In this document: positions 8,583 through 13,776 of the stretch, piece by piece
Layout of the letters: each line of letters starts with the position of its first letter
How positions within the stretch are numbered: position 1 is the stretch's first letter
From: an uncultured Treponema sp.
Lineage (GTDB): Bacteria; Spirochaetota; Spirochaetia; Treponematales; Treponemataceae
DNA: 13,776 nt
Direction: 5' to 3'
NCBI GenBank assembly: GCA_937900125.1
Contig: CALCEK010000212.1
Location: forward strand, 1 to 13,776
The notes under the pieces: generated by a model
Seen by the model: the letters and a program-made list of their open reading frames with translations, nothing else
Told to the model about the DNA's origin: nothing
The model's database searches: none
Program-made: the position numbers and the translations under genes

Positions 8583-8600
8583 TTGTGAAAAAAATCACAG
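8583..8600. promoter_or_regulatory. Rex operator, upstream copy
   Basis: TTGTGAAAAAAATCACAG closely fits the Rex operator, two TTGTGA half-sites in inverted orientation around six bases. The only departure in the half-sites is the final base (G for A). It lies about 115-130 bases upstream of the predicted rex transcription start. A further isolated left half-site, TTGTGAAAT, begins at 8614 but has no matching right half. Confidence 0.75.
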
Positions 8601-8677
8601 AAAGGAAAGATTTTTGTGAAATTAGGCATTTTTTGTATAAAAATAGCAATAAAATGAATAAAAATGCAAAAAAAATT

Positions 8678-8706
8678 TTGACCAAACAAACATTTTTCTT
8701 TACAAT
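8678..8706 (+). promoter_or_regulatory. Predicted sigma-70-type promoter of rex
   Basis: A -35 box TTGACC (8678-8683, 5 of 6) and a -10 box TACAAT (8701-8706, 5 of 6) are separated by 17 bases. Transcription would start near 8713, giving a leader of about 67 bases that contains the downstream Rex operator. Confidence 0.7.
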
Positions 8707-8729
8707 AAAAACATCAAGGGACGATTTTA

Positions 8730-8747
8730 CTGTGAATCTTTTCACAA
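8730..8747. promoter_or_regulatory. Rex operator, downstream copy
   Basis: CTGTGAATCTTTTCACAA matches the Rex consensus at every half-site base except the first. It sits about 17-34 bases downstream of the predicted start of transcription, where bound Rex would block promoter escape or elongation. This indicates negative autoregulation of rex. Confidence 0.8.
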
Positions 8748-8779
8748 TAAACAAAAACCCAAATAAAAAAAGGAAAAAA

Positions 8780-9397
8780 ATGAAGGCGATTCCTGTTCCA
8801 TCACAAAGGCGGCTTGTTCTTTTGAACCGTTTGCTTTCCGATTATCAAGAAAAAACGATTACTTCGCAAAAAATTGAAACGCTTGCGGGGTTTTCGGCGG
8901 CTCTGATTCGGCGGGATATTTCGCTTTTGGGTGTAAAATGTGGCGCGTCAAACGGCTACAAAGTAAACGAGTTAAAGCTGGCTCTTGAGGATTTTTTTTC
9001 TTTTTCGCAAAAGGAGTCGCGCTGTTGCATTGTGGGACTTGGGCGAATGGGACAAATTCTTCTTGACAACACCGAGCTAGAAAACTCGCCCTACAAACTT
9101 GTTGCGGGATTTGATTCAAATGTAAACCGCACCGAAATTTTGCATTCGATTTTTCCGCTCCATCCCACAACAATGCTTGAAAATGTTATTCAGCAAGAAA
9201 ATATTTCTTACGCAATTTTGACCGTTCACAAAAAAGAAGCGCAAGATATGGCGACTCGCCTAACATCGTGCGGGATTAGGGGGATTGTAAATTATACGCC
9301 CTGCATTTTGAGTGTGCCGCAAACTGTAAAAGTTGAAAACGTAAATTTTTTGACTGCGCTAGAAATATTGAATGCCGAATGTAATAGTTCGGCTTAA
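8780..9397 (+). CDS. rex: Redox-sensing transcriptional repressor Rex
   Basis: Rex is a homodimeric repressor that binds DNA when NADH/NAD+ is low and lets go when NADH rises, typically controlling fermentation and NADH-recycling genes. The protein has 205 residues, the usual Rex length. It has an N-terminal winged helix (PSQRRLVLLNRLLSDYQ at 7-23; recognition helix around FSAALIRRDISLLG, 38-51), a Rossmann fold with GLGRMG (86-91), and the C-terminal block GIRGIVNYTPCILSVPQTVKVENVNF (165-190) typical of the family. I chose the ATG at 8780, with AAAAGGA just upstream; the same frame is open for 73 codons more, but that would run through both Rex operators and the promoter. Two Rex operators upstream support the identification. 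serC begins 88 bases downstream in the same direction. Confidence 0.92.
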   Translation: MKAIPVPSQRRLVLLNRLLSDYQEKTITSQKIETLAGFSAALIRRDISLLGVKCGASNGYKVNELKLALEDFFSFSQKESRCCIVGLGRMGQILLDNTELENSPYKLVAGFDSNVNRTEILHSIFPLHPTTMLENVIQQENISYAILTVHKKEAQDMATRLTSCGIRGIVNYTPCILSVPQTVKVENVNFLTALEILNAECNSSA

Positions 9398-9446
9398 TGT
9401 TTTGCTTGTCGGGGGACAGGAATTAAATTTTGTAACAATAAACAAT

Positions 9447-9459
9447 GCGGATTTTCCGC
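9447..9459 (+). promoter_or_regulatory. Small perfect hairpin between rex and serC
   Basis: GCGGATTTTCCGC is a 5-bp perfect stem with a 3-base loop in the 88-base gap between rex and serC. It is followed by TAAAAAT and not by a T run, so it is not a convincing terminator. I find no good promoter in this gap, so serC may be partly read through from rex. Its role is unknown. Confidence 0.25.
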
Positions 9460-9485
9460 TAAAAATATGAAGTAGTGAGGTAAAT

Positions 9486-10595
9486 ATGGGAAATTTTGAA
9501 AATCGAGTTTATAACTTTTCTGCAGGACCTTCTTGTTTGCCAGAAGACGTTTTGCGTGAATGTGCCGAAGAAATGCTCAATTATAAAGGAACGGGGCAAT
9601 CTGTTATGGAAATGAGCCATCGTTCAAAAGCATACAAGCCAATCATTGAACACGCCGAATCAAAAATCAGGGAGTTAATGGCGATTCCCGAAAATTACAA
9701 AGTTCTGTTTTTGCAAGGCGGAGGTTCAACGCAATTTGCAATGGTGGCACAAAATCTTGCAACCAAAACAGGAAAAGCGGCGTACATTAACACTGGTGTT
9801 TGGGCAAAAAAGGCGATTGCAGAAGCAAAACATCTTGGTGTAAATGTTGAAGTAATTGCTTCTAGCGAAGACAAAAATTTTTCCTATATTCCGCGTGTTG
9901 AAAAAATTTCTGGCGATTACGATTATGCTTACATTTGTTTTAACAACACAATCATGGGAACGCATTACGAATATATTCCAGACACGGGCGACATTCCGTT
10001 GGTTGCGGACATTTCTTCTTGTGTTCTTTCTGAACCACTTGATGTGAGCCGATTCGGGATTTTGTTTGCGGGCGCACAAAAAAATCTTGCTCCAGCGGGA
10101 GTTACGCTCGTTATTATCCGTGACGATTTGATTTCTGAAAATGTTCGGCAAGGAACACCAACTATGAATATGTACAAAACTCACTCGGACAACGGAAGTA
10201 TGTACAACACACCGCCATGCTATACAATTTACGTTTTGGGAAAAGTTCTTGACTGGATTGAAAAACAAGGTGGCGTTTCAGAAATTCACAAGCGCAATGT
10301 TGAAAAAGCAAAACTTTTGTACGATTTTCTTGATTCAAGCGATTATTATCATGCCACCGCCCAAAAAGGAAGCCGTTCGCTAATGAACGTTCCATTCCTT
10401 ACAAAAGTTACAGACGAAGCGGAAGCAAAAATTGTCAACGACAAATTTGTAAAAGAAGCCACAGAAGCGGGCTTGGTAAATCTTGCGGGACACAGGCTTG
10501 TTGGCGGAATGAGAGCGTCAATTTACAATGCAATGCCAATTGACGGCGTAAAAGCACTTATTTCATTTATGGAAAAATTTGCAAAAGAAAATTAG
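9486..10595 (+). CDS. serC: Phosphoserine aminotransferase
   Basis: SerC (EC 2.6.1.52) transfers an amino group from glutamate to 3-phosphohydroxypyruvate to give O-phospho-L-serine, the second step of serine synthesis; it needs pyridoxal phosphate. The 369-residue protein is full length. Family blocks are the N-terminal YNFSAGPSCLPEDVL (9-23), the substrate segment MEMSHRSKAYK (41-51), LFLQGGGSTQFA (74-85), NNTIMGTHY (153-161), ADISSCVLSEPLDVSRFG (174-191) and the cofactor lysine K199 in AGAQKNLAPAG. The C-terminal block with R at HRLVGGMRAS is also present. GAGG lies 5 bases before the ATG. serA starts 10 bases after the stop. Confidence 0.97.
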   Translation: MGNFENRVYNFSAGPSCLPEDVLRECAEEMLNYKGTGQSVMEMSHRSKAYKPIIEHAESKIRELMAIPENYKVLFLQGGGSTQFAMVAQNLATKTGKAAYINTGVWAKKAIAEAKHLGVNVEVIASSEDKNFSYIPRVEKISGDYDYAYICFNNTIMGTHYEYIPDTGDIPLVADISSCVLSEPLDVSRFGILFAGAQKNLAPAGVTLVIIRDDLISENVRQGTPTMNMYKTHSDNGSMYNTPPCYTIYVLGKVLDWIEKQGGVSEIHKRNVEKAKLLYDFLDSSDYYHATAQKGSRSLMNVPFLTKVTDEAEAKIVNDKFVKEATEAGLVNLAGHRLVGGMRASIYNAMPIDGVKALISFMEKFAKEN

Positions 10596-10604
10596 GAGAA
10601 AAAA

Positions 10605-11783
10605 ATGTTTAAGATTCAAACTTTAGATAGAATCAGTGCAATTGGATTGGATAATTTTCCGCGCGATGATTACGAGATTGCAAGCGAAATTGTAAAGCCA
10701 GACGCAATTCTTGTTCGCAGCCACAATATGCTTTCTATGGAATTGGATTCAACTGTAAAAGCGATTGCGCGGGCGGGAGCTGGAGTGAATAATATTCCCG
10801 TAAAAGATTTAGCTCAAAAAGGAATCGTGGTGTTTAACACTCCAGGCGCAAACGCAAATGCCGTAAAGGAGTTGGTAATTTTGGCATTGCTAATTTCAAG
10901 TCGCCCCGTTATAAGCGCGAATCTCTGGACAGAAACTTTAAAAGGTAAAGGCGCAGAAGTTGCCACTCTTGCCGAAAAAGGAAAAAATCAATTTATTGGG
11001 CAAGAGATAAAAGGCAAAACTTTGGGCGTTATTGGATTGGGCGCGATTGGTGCGCAAGTTGCAAACACCGCTGTGGAACTTGGAATGAATGTTATTGGAT
11101 ATGACCCATTTCTTTCGATTGATGCCGCATGGAATTTGAATCGGCTTGTGCGCCATGCAGAAACTTTGGACACGCTTTTGTCAAAGGCGGATTATATCAC
11201 GGTTCACGTTCCAGAAACTCCCGACACAAAAGGGCTTATCAATGCGTCTACAATCAAAAATATGAAAGACGGTGTGCGGATTATAAACATTGCACGTGGC
11301 GGTCTTGTAAACAATGAAGAACTTTTGTCCGCAATTTCGAGTGGAAAAATTGCCTGCCTAGTAACAGACTTTGCCGCCGAAGAATTGCTCGGAAACGAAA
11401 AAGTAATTTGTTTGCCGCATTTGGGAGCTTCAACTCCAGAGGCAGAAGAAAATTGTGCGGTTATGGCAGTACGGCAGCTTCGCGATTTTTTGGAACACGG
11501 AAATATTACAAACAGCGTAAATTTCCCGCATTGCAAATTAGACGAAGCTATTCCGCACGGAGGAACGCGACTTTGCATTAGTAACAAAAATGTTGCGGGC
11601 GTAGTTTCAAAGTTTACCTCTGTTTTAGGCGATGCCTCGTTTAACATTGCTTCTATGATAAATCAAAACAGAAACGACCTTGCCTACAACTTAATTGATG
11701 TTGACGGCAAAGTTGACGATGAAACAATCGCAAAATTAGGAAACATTGAAGGCGTAATTAACGTGCGCCCAATTTATGCTTAA
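10605..11783 (+). CDS. serA: D-3-phosphoglycerate dehydrogenase with ACT domain
   Basis: SerA (EC 1.1.1.95) oxidises 3-phosphoglycerate to 3-phosphohydroxypyruvate with NAD+, the first committed step of serine synthesis. The 392-residue protein has the substrate-binding domain (1 to about 100 and again from about 285), a Rossmann NAD domain with GLGAIG (144-149) and the catalytic set R231 (NIARGG), E260 and H272 (PHLGAST). An ACT domain fills about 321-392 (RLCISNKNVAGVVSKFTSVLGDASFNIASM), so serine feedback control is plausible. The E-to-H spacing (12 residues) is shorter than the 23 of the E. coli enzyme, as is usual for this short SerA type. AGGAG overlaps the serC stop. The order serC-serA gives a two-gene serine operon. 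Confidence 0.96.
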   Translation: MFKIQTLDRISAIGLDNFPRDDYEIASEIVKPDAILVRSHNMLSMELDSTVKAIARAGAGVNNIPVKDLAQKGIVVFNTPGANANAVKELVILALLISSRPVISANLWTETLKGKGAEVATLAEKGKNQFIGQEIKGKTLGVIGLGAIGAQVANTAVELGMNVIGYDPFLSIDAAWNLNRLVRHAETLDTLLSKADYITVHVPETPDTKGLINASTIKNMKDGVRIINIARGGLVNNEELLSAISSGKIACLVTDFAAEELLGNEKVICLPHLGASTPEAEENCAVMAVRQLRDFLEHGNITNSVNFPHCKLDEAIPHGGTRLCISNKNVAGVVSKFTSVLGDASFNIASMINQNRNDLAYNLIDVDGKVDDETIAKLGNIEGVINVRPIYA

Positions 11784-11793
11784 AGGGTAAAAA

Positions 11794-12636
11794 ATGAACG
11801 CTAAGAAAATAATTATACGGGGGGGGGTACTTACATTTTTACTTTCCCTCTTTTCGATTGTAATAAGTTGTTCGCAAACTGTGTCTGAAAGCGATTCGGA
11901 AGAAATTGCAAGAATCCGCAATCTACTTGCCCAAGAAAAATATATAATTCACGCGGGCGGTTGGATTGTAGATTCCTCTGGGAATAAATATTCTTATACA
12001 AACAGCAAAGACGCGCTAGAAAACTGCTATCAAAAAGGCAATAAAGTTTCGGAAATTGATTTTAGAATTTCATCTGATGATTTTCTTGTTTGCACACACG
12101 AATGGAATATGATGTACAAGGACGGTGTTGCGGCAGAAAATGCAAAAATGACGAAGGACGTTTTTTTGCAGCACAAAACATGGGGCGGTTTTACATCTAT
12201 GTATCTTGGCGACCTAACAGATTTTTTGCTTAAACATCCTGACTTTTACTTTGTTACCGACATTAAAGACGACAATGTAACTGCGTGCAAATTGCTTGCT
12301 ACATTTTGCCCAACTTTGCTCGACCATTTTATAATACAAATATATCACCCAAACGAATATGACTCTGTTAGGGAACTTGGTTTTAGAAATATTATATTCA
12401 CATTGTATGCAGCAAAAACCGAAGAGCGCGAAGTTGACACCTTAGTTGAATTTGCAAAAACCCATGAGTTAATCGGATTCACCTATTGGGGTTCTTGGTC
12501 AGAAACTTACCTTGACCAATTTTTACAAATAGGCGTTCCTTCTTACGTGCATACCATAAATGACAAAGACGAACGCACCGCATTTTTACAAGCAGGAGTT
12601 TCAGCAATTTACACCGATGAAGTAAACAACAAATAG
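11794..12636 (+). CDS. Glycerophosphodiesterase-like lipoprotein
   Basis: A 280-residue predicted lipoprotein: positively charged start (KK, R), hydrophobic stretch VLTFLLSLFSIVI, and lipobox VISC with the modified cysteine at C26. The rest matches the PLC-like/GDPD phosphodiesterase superfamily: IIHAGG (H53), DALENCY (E76), SEIDF (E87, D89) and CTHEW (H102), then YFVTDIKDD and the C-terminal GVSAIYTDEV. These residues correspond to the metal and catalytic His/Glu/Asp set. The classic HRG triplet is HAG here, so the usual arginine is missing, and the usual HD is HE; the substrate may not be a glycerophosphodiester. It would face the periplasm or cell surface. It starts 10 bases after serA with AAGGG as ribosome-binding site, so it could be the last gene of the serine operon, although the function gives no obvious link. 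A nine-G run lies in codons 9-12. Confidence 0.8.
   Translation: MNAKKIIIRGGVLTFLLSLFSIVISCSQTVSESDSEEIARIRNLLAQEKYIIHAGGWIVDSSGNKYSYTNSKDALENCYQKGNKVSEIDFRISSDDFLVCTHEWNMMYKDGVAAENAKMTKDVFLQHKTWGGFTSMYLGDLTDFLLKHPDFYFVTDIKDDNVTACKLLATFCPTLLDHFIIQIYHPNEYDSVRELGFRNIIFTLYAAKTEEREVDTLVEFAKTHELIGFTYWGSWSETYLDQFLQIGVPSYVHTINDKDERTAFLQAGVSAIYTDEVNNK
11819..11827 (+). repeat. Poly-G tract (G9) inside the lipoprotein signal peptide
   Basis: Nine consecutive G residues encode the CGG-GGG-GGG-G part of R9-G10-G11-V12, in an otherwise low-GC gene. In the present length the gene is in frame. Loss of one G leads to a TAA about 12 codons later, and gain of one G leads to a TGA about 21 codons later, both read directly from the sequence. 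Confidence 0.95.
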
Positions 12637-12685
12637 TGAGCGTTTTGTTGTTATGCGAAATAGCTGTAAACTCTTTGCGGGAAAC

Positions 12686-12720
12686 GCGAAGCTGGTTATT
12701 ACAATTGGTTACGGCTTCGC
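12686..12720. repeat. Inverted repeat at the lipoprotein/HTH convergent junction
   Basis: GCGAAGC (12686-12692) and GCTTCGC (12714-12720) form a 7-bp perfect stem around a 21-base loop, overlapping the 3' end of the HTH gene. There is no T run on either side, so a terminator role for the two convergent genes is only a possibility. Confidence 0.3.
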
Positions 12721-13017
12721 TAAAAACTCCTTGTCTAGCAATTCTTTTAGTCCTTTTGACAAAATATGCTCAATATGAGCCCGCATTTCACGTTCATTTT
12801 TGCTTGAATCGCGCACGAACAGGTCGGCGGGCGTGATTTCCAATGCGTAGGCGATTTTTAAAATCAGCTCAAAAGACGGATAATTTTTCCGCGATTCAAT
12901 GCCACTTATCGTACTTTTTGCGCACTCACAGATTCCCGAAAGTTCAAGTTGTGACATATTCCTTTTTGTGCGGTAAAAAATTAAATTATCCACAAAATCT
13001 GATGCATATTTATCCAT
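12709..13017 (-). CDS. Small XRE-family HTH regulator
   Basis: A 102-residue DNA-binding protein of the Cro/C1 (XRE) type. The helix-turn-helix domain spans about residues 9-67: NLIFYRTKRNMSQLELSGIC, then the turn and recognition region AKSTISGIESRKNYPSFELILKIAYALEITPADLF. The tail (about 70-102), rich in E/K/H, may dimerise or bind a partner. I chose the ATG at 13015-13017; an in-frame TTG three codons upstream (13024-13026) is possible but would lie within a hairpin stem. Neither start has a clear Shine-Dalgarno. It is not part of a recognisable phage or toxin-antitoxin set; the inverted repeats upstream are probably its operators. Target genes are unknown. Confidence 0.85.
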   Translation of the reverse strand: MDKYASDFVDNLIFYRTKRNMSQLELSGICECAKSTISGIESRKNYPSFELILKIAYALEITPADLFVRDSSKNEREMRAHIEHILSKGLKELLDKEFLAKP

Positions 13018-13020
13018 AAA

Positions 13021-13045
13021 AGACAAAATAGCCGACTTTTTGTCT
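13021..13045 (-). promoter_or_regulatory. Hairpin directly before the HTH gene start
   Basis: AGACAAAA (13021-13028) and TTTTGTCT (13038-13045) are perfectly complementary, an 8-bp stem with a 9-base loop. In the minus-strand mRNA the stem ends 3 bases before the ATG, exactly where a ribosome-binding site would be. It could lower translation or act as part of an operator. Confidence 0.45.
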
Positions 13046-13049
13046 TTAC

Positions 13050-13129
13050 AATTCGGTTAAAATGTACTACCATGGCTGAAAGTACGGTAAAACTGACTTT
13101 TATAACACAAAGTACAATTTAACCGAATT
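13050..13129. repeat. Long inverted repeat, likely operator of the HTH regulator
   Basis: AATTCGGTTAAAATGTACT (13050-13068) and AGTACAATTTAACCGAATT (13111-13129) are inverted copies of 19 bases with one mismatch, separated by 42 bases. A third, degenerate copy starting AGTACGGTAAAACTGA (13081-13101) is in the same direction as the right arm, exactly 30 bases before it, with 15 of 21 bases identical. Outside these, GCCGACT (13031-13037) and AGTCGGC (13148-13154) form another inverted pair whose centre is only 3 bases from that of the main repeat. The block lies between the HTH gene and the ORF at 13174, so it most likely controls one or both. I found no convincing -35/-10 pair in it. Confidence 0.8.
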
Positions 13130-13173
13130 TTCGTTTGCCTATTGTATAGTCGGCAAATACAGGAGTTATCTTT

Positions 13174-13359
13174 ATGGAACAAGAAGAGTTTGTGTCACTT
13201 ATCCGCAGATTGCGCGATATGGATGTTACGAAAAAATTTGAAGACAAGATTGCGGTCTTGGAGCAGCAGTTTAAAACGACAGATGAAAAAGCCGGTGAAA
13301 AAAACGAATCCCGCCGGATTTTTCTGGAAAAACGCGGGACTCTTCCGGATTTTGCATAA
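13174..13359 (+). CDS. Short ORF of unknown function, doubtful 3' half
   Basis: A 61-codon ORF starting MEQEEFVSLIRRLRDMDVTK with a good ribosome-binding site, AGGAG (13161-13165) 8 bases before the ATG. I do not recognise the protein; it is hydrophilic and rich in Lys/Glu, and residues 1-35 could form a helix or short coiled coil. Its last third reads through the nrdG terminator on the other strand, which makes that part suspicious. It may be the true N-terminus of a gene that was cut when two unrelated sequences were joined, or a genuine small gene under the operator block upstream. Confidence 0.4.
   Translation: MEQEEFVSLIRRLRDMDVTKKFEDKIAVLEQQFKTTDEKAGEKNESRRIFLEKRGTLPDFA
13298..13341 (-). 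terminator. Rho-independent terminator of nrdG
   Basis: On the minus strand AGTCCCGC pairs with GCGGGATT (one G-U), with an inner TTTTTC/GAAAAA stem, followed by CG and a run of seven T residues (13304 down to 13298). This is a strong intrinsic terminator for nrdG, ending about 50-90 bases after its stop codon. A second perfect hairpin, TTTTGCAT/ATGCAAAA (13350-13357 and 13364-13371), lies between the stop and the terminator. Confidence 0.8.
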
Positions 13360-13390
13360 GGTGATGCAAAACGGGTATCATGATTGAGCC

Positions 13391-13776
13391 CTATTTATCC
13401 CACAGAATATTAGCTTTACCGGCACGCCAGGCGGCCAGATCAATCAGGCGCTGGTTGCGGCTGCCGCGGAAGCGCAGTGACAGATCCCGCTGAGCCAGAA
13501 TAAAGGGACCGTCTACCAGCAGATCACACAGGTTCAGCAGTTCGCCCACAGCCGGATCGCTTTGGCTGCGCTGGACAAGCTGTTCCAGTGTGAAGCCGGA
13601 ATACACGACGATGTTTTTGTTCAGCTTCAGGACTTCCCGGGCCAAAGCTACCAGAGCCTTTGCCTGGCAGAAAGGTTCACCGCCGGAAAAAGTAACCCCC
13701 TGCAGGAGGGGGTTTTGACGGATTTCATCCAGAAGCTGTGCGGGGTCGGCTTCATAGCCGCCGGAAAAATCGTGAG
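13391..13776 (-). CDS. nrdG: Anaerobic ribonucleotide reductase activase, 5'-truncated
   Basis: NrdG is the radical-SAM activase that generates the glycyl radical in NrdD, the anaerobic class III ribonucleotide reductase. The last 127 residues are present; the N-terminus with the CxxxCxxC cluster motif lies beyond the window. The fragment starts HDFSGGYEADP, which in the family directly follows the CWNPET region. It continues with VTFSGGEPFCQA (27-38; the GGE motif at 31-33 contacts SAM), VVYSGFTLEQL (56-66), CDLLVDGPFILAQRDLSL (83-100) and RGSRNQRLID (103-112). Base composition is about 60% GC with CTG- and GCC-rich codons, unlike the AAA/GAA/TTT-rich genes earlier in the window. Confidence 0.9.
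   Translation of the reverse strand, partial: HDFSGGYEADPAQLLDEIRQNPLLQGVTFSGGEPFCQAKALVALAREVLKLNKNIVVYSGFTLEQLVQRSQSDPAVGELLNLCDLLVDGPFILAQRDLSLRFRGSRNQRLIDLAAWRAGKANILWDK

Noticed and set aside
8488..8754. An 88-codon minus-strand ORF with a hydrophobic stretch.
   Set aside because: It lies over the rex promoter and operators, and its C-terminal part is the translation of the probable dispersed repeat.
8561..8779. A 73-codon N-terminal extension of Rex.
   Set aside because: It would run through both Rex operators and the promoter, and Rex proteins normally begin close to the PSQRRL block.
9436..9450. Possible Rex-like site around TTGTAACAATAAACAATG before serC.
   Set aside because: The two half-sites are too close together (TTGT-8-ACAA, where Rex sites have 10 bases between) and lack the GA/TC parts, so I do not call it an operator.
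12636..12836. A 66-codon plus-strand ORF after the lipoprotein gene.
   Set aside because: It is largely antisense to the HTH gene, has no ribosome-binding site of note and resembles no family.
13142..13387. An 81-codon plus-strand ORF overlapping the one at 13174.
   Set aside because: It has no ribosome-binding site, no recognisable protein and crosses the nrdG terminator; the frame at 13174 is better supported.

Overview
The window looks like one end-to-end contig from a low-GC, anaerobic, host-associated bacterium. My best guess is a Treponema-like spirochaete, from the overall protein style, the A-rich sense strands, a G9 tract in a lipoprotein gene and a Rex regulator. No rRNA or other decisive marker gene is present, so the assignment is moderate. 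Both ends carry warning signs. Bases 1-30 are an Illumina sequencing adapter. The last ~480 bases (an nrdG fragment and its terminator) have much higher GC and different codon use from everything before them.

Layout. (a) 31-2477, minus strand: branched-chain amino-acid operon leuB then ilvD, with ilvD cut off by the adapter. (b) 2707-7091, plus strand: sbcD-sbcC, the MRE11/RAD50-type DNA-end-processing nuclease, with an ATGA stop/start overlap. leuB and sbcD diverge from a 229-bp intergenic region in which a promoter for each can be read. (c) 7136-8441, minus strand: a YchJ-type SEC-C protein then an RlmB/TrmH-type rRNA 2'-O-methyltransferase, overlapping by 8 bases and read from a promoter that predicts an almost leaderless mRNA. 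(d) 8442-8779: a 338-bp intergenic region with a probable dispersed repeat, a sigma-70-type promoter and two Rex operators. (e) 8780-12636, plus strand: rex, then serC-serA (the first two enzymes of serine synthesis), then a glycerophosphodiesterase-like lipoprotein 10 bases after serA. (f) 12709-13017, minus strand: a small XRE-type HTH regulator, with a cluster of concentric inverted repeats in front of it. (g) 13174-13359: a doubtful 61-codon ORF. (h) 13391-13776, minus strand: the C-terminal part of nrdG.

How it fits together. leuB/ilvD and serC/serA are ordinary biosynthetic operons, and sbcDC and rlmB/ychJ are housekeeping genes. rex appears to regulate itself in response to NADH/NAD+. 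The most interesting points are: the nine-G tract in the signal-peptide codons of the lipoprotein gene, where gain or loss of one G gives an early stop, so the gene is a phase-variation candidate; the nested inverted repeats between the HTH gene and the end of the contig; the paired Rex operators 147 bp apart; and the strong sign that the right end is a chimera or a recent acquisition. I see no clearly new multi-gene system, CRISPR array, tRNA, rRNA or insertion sequence.
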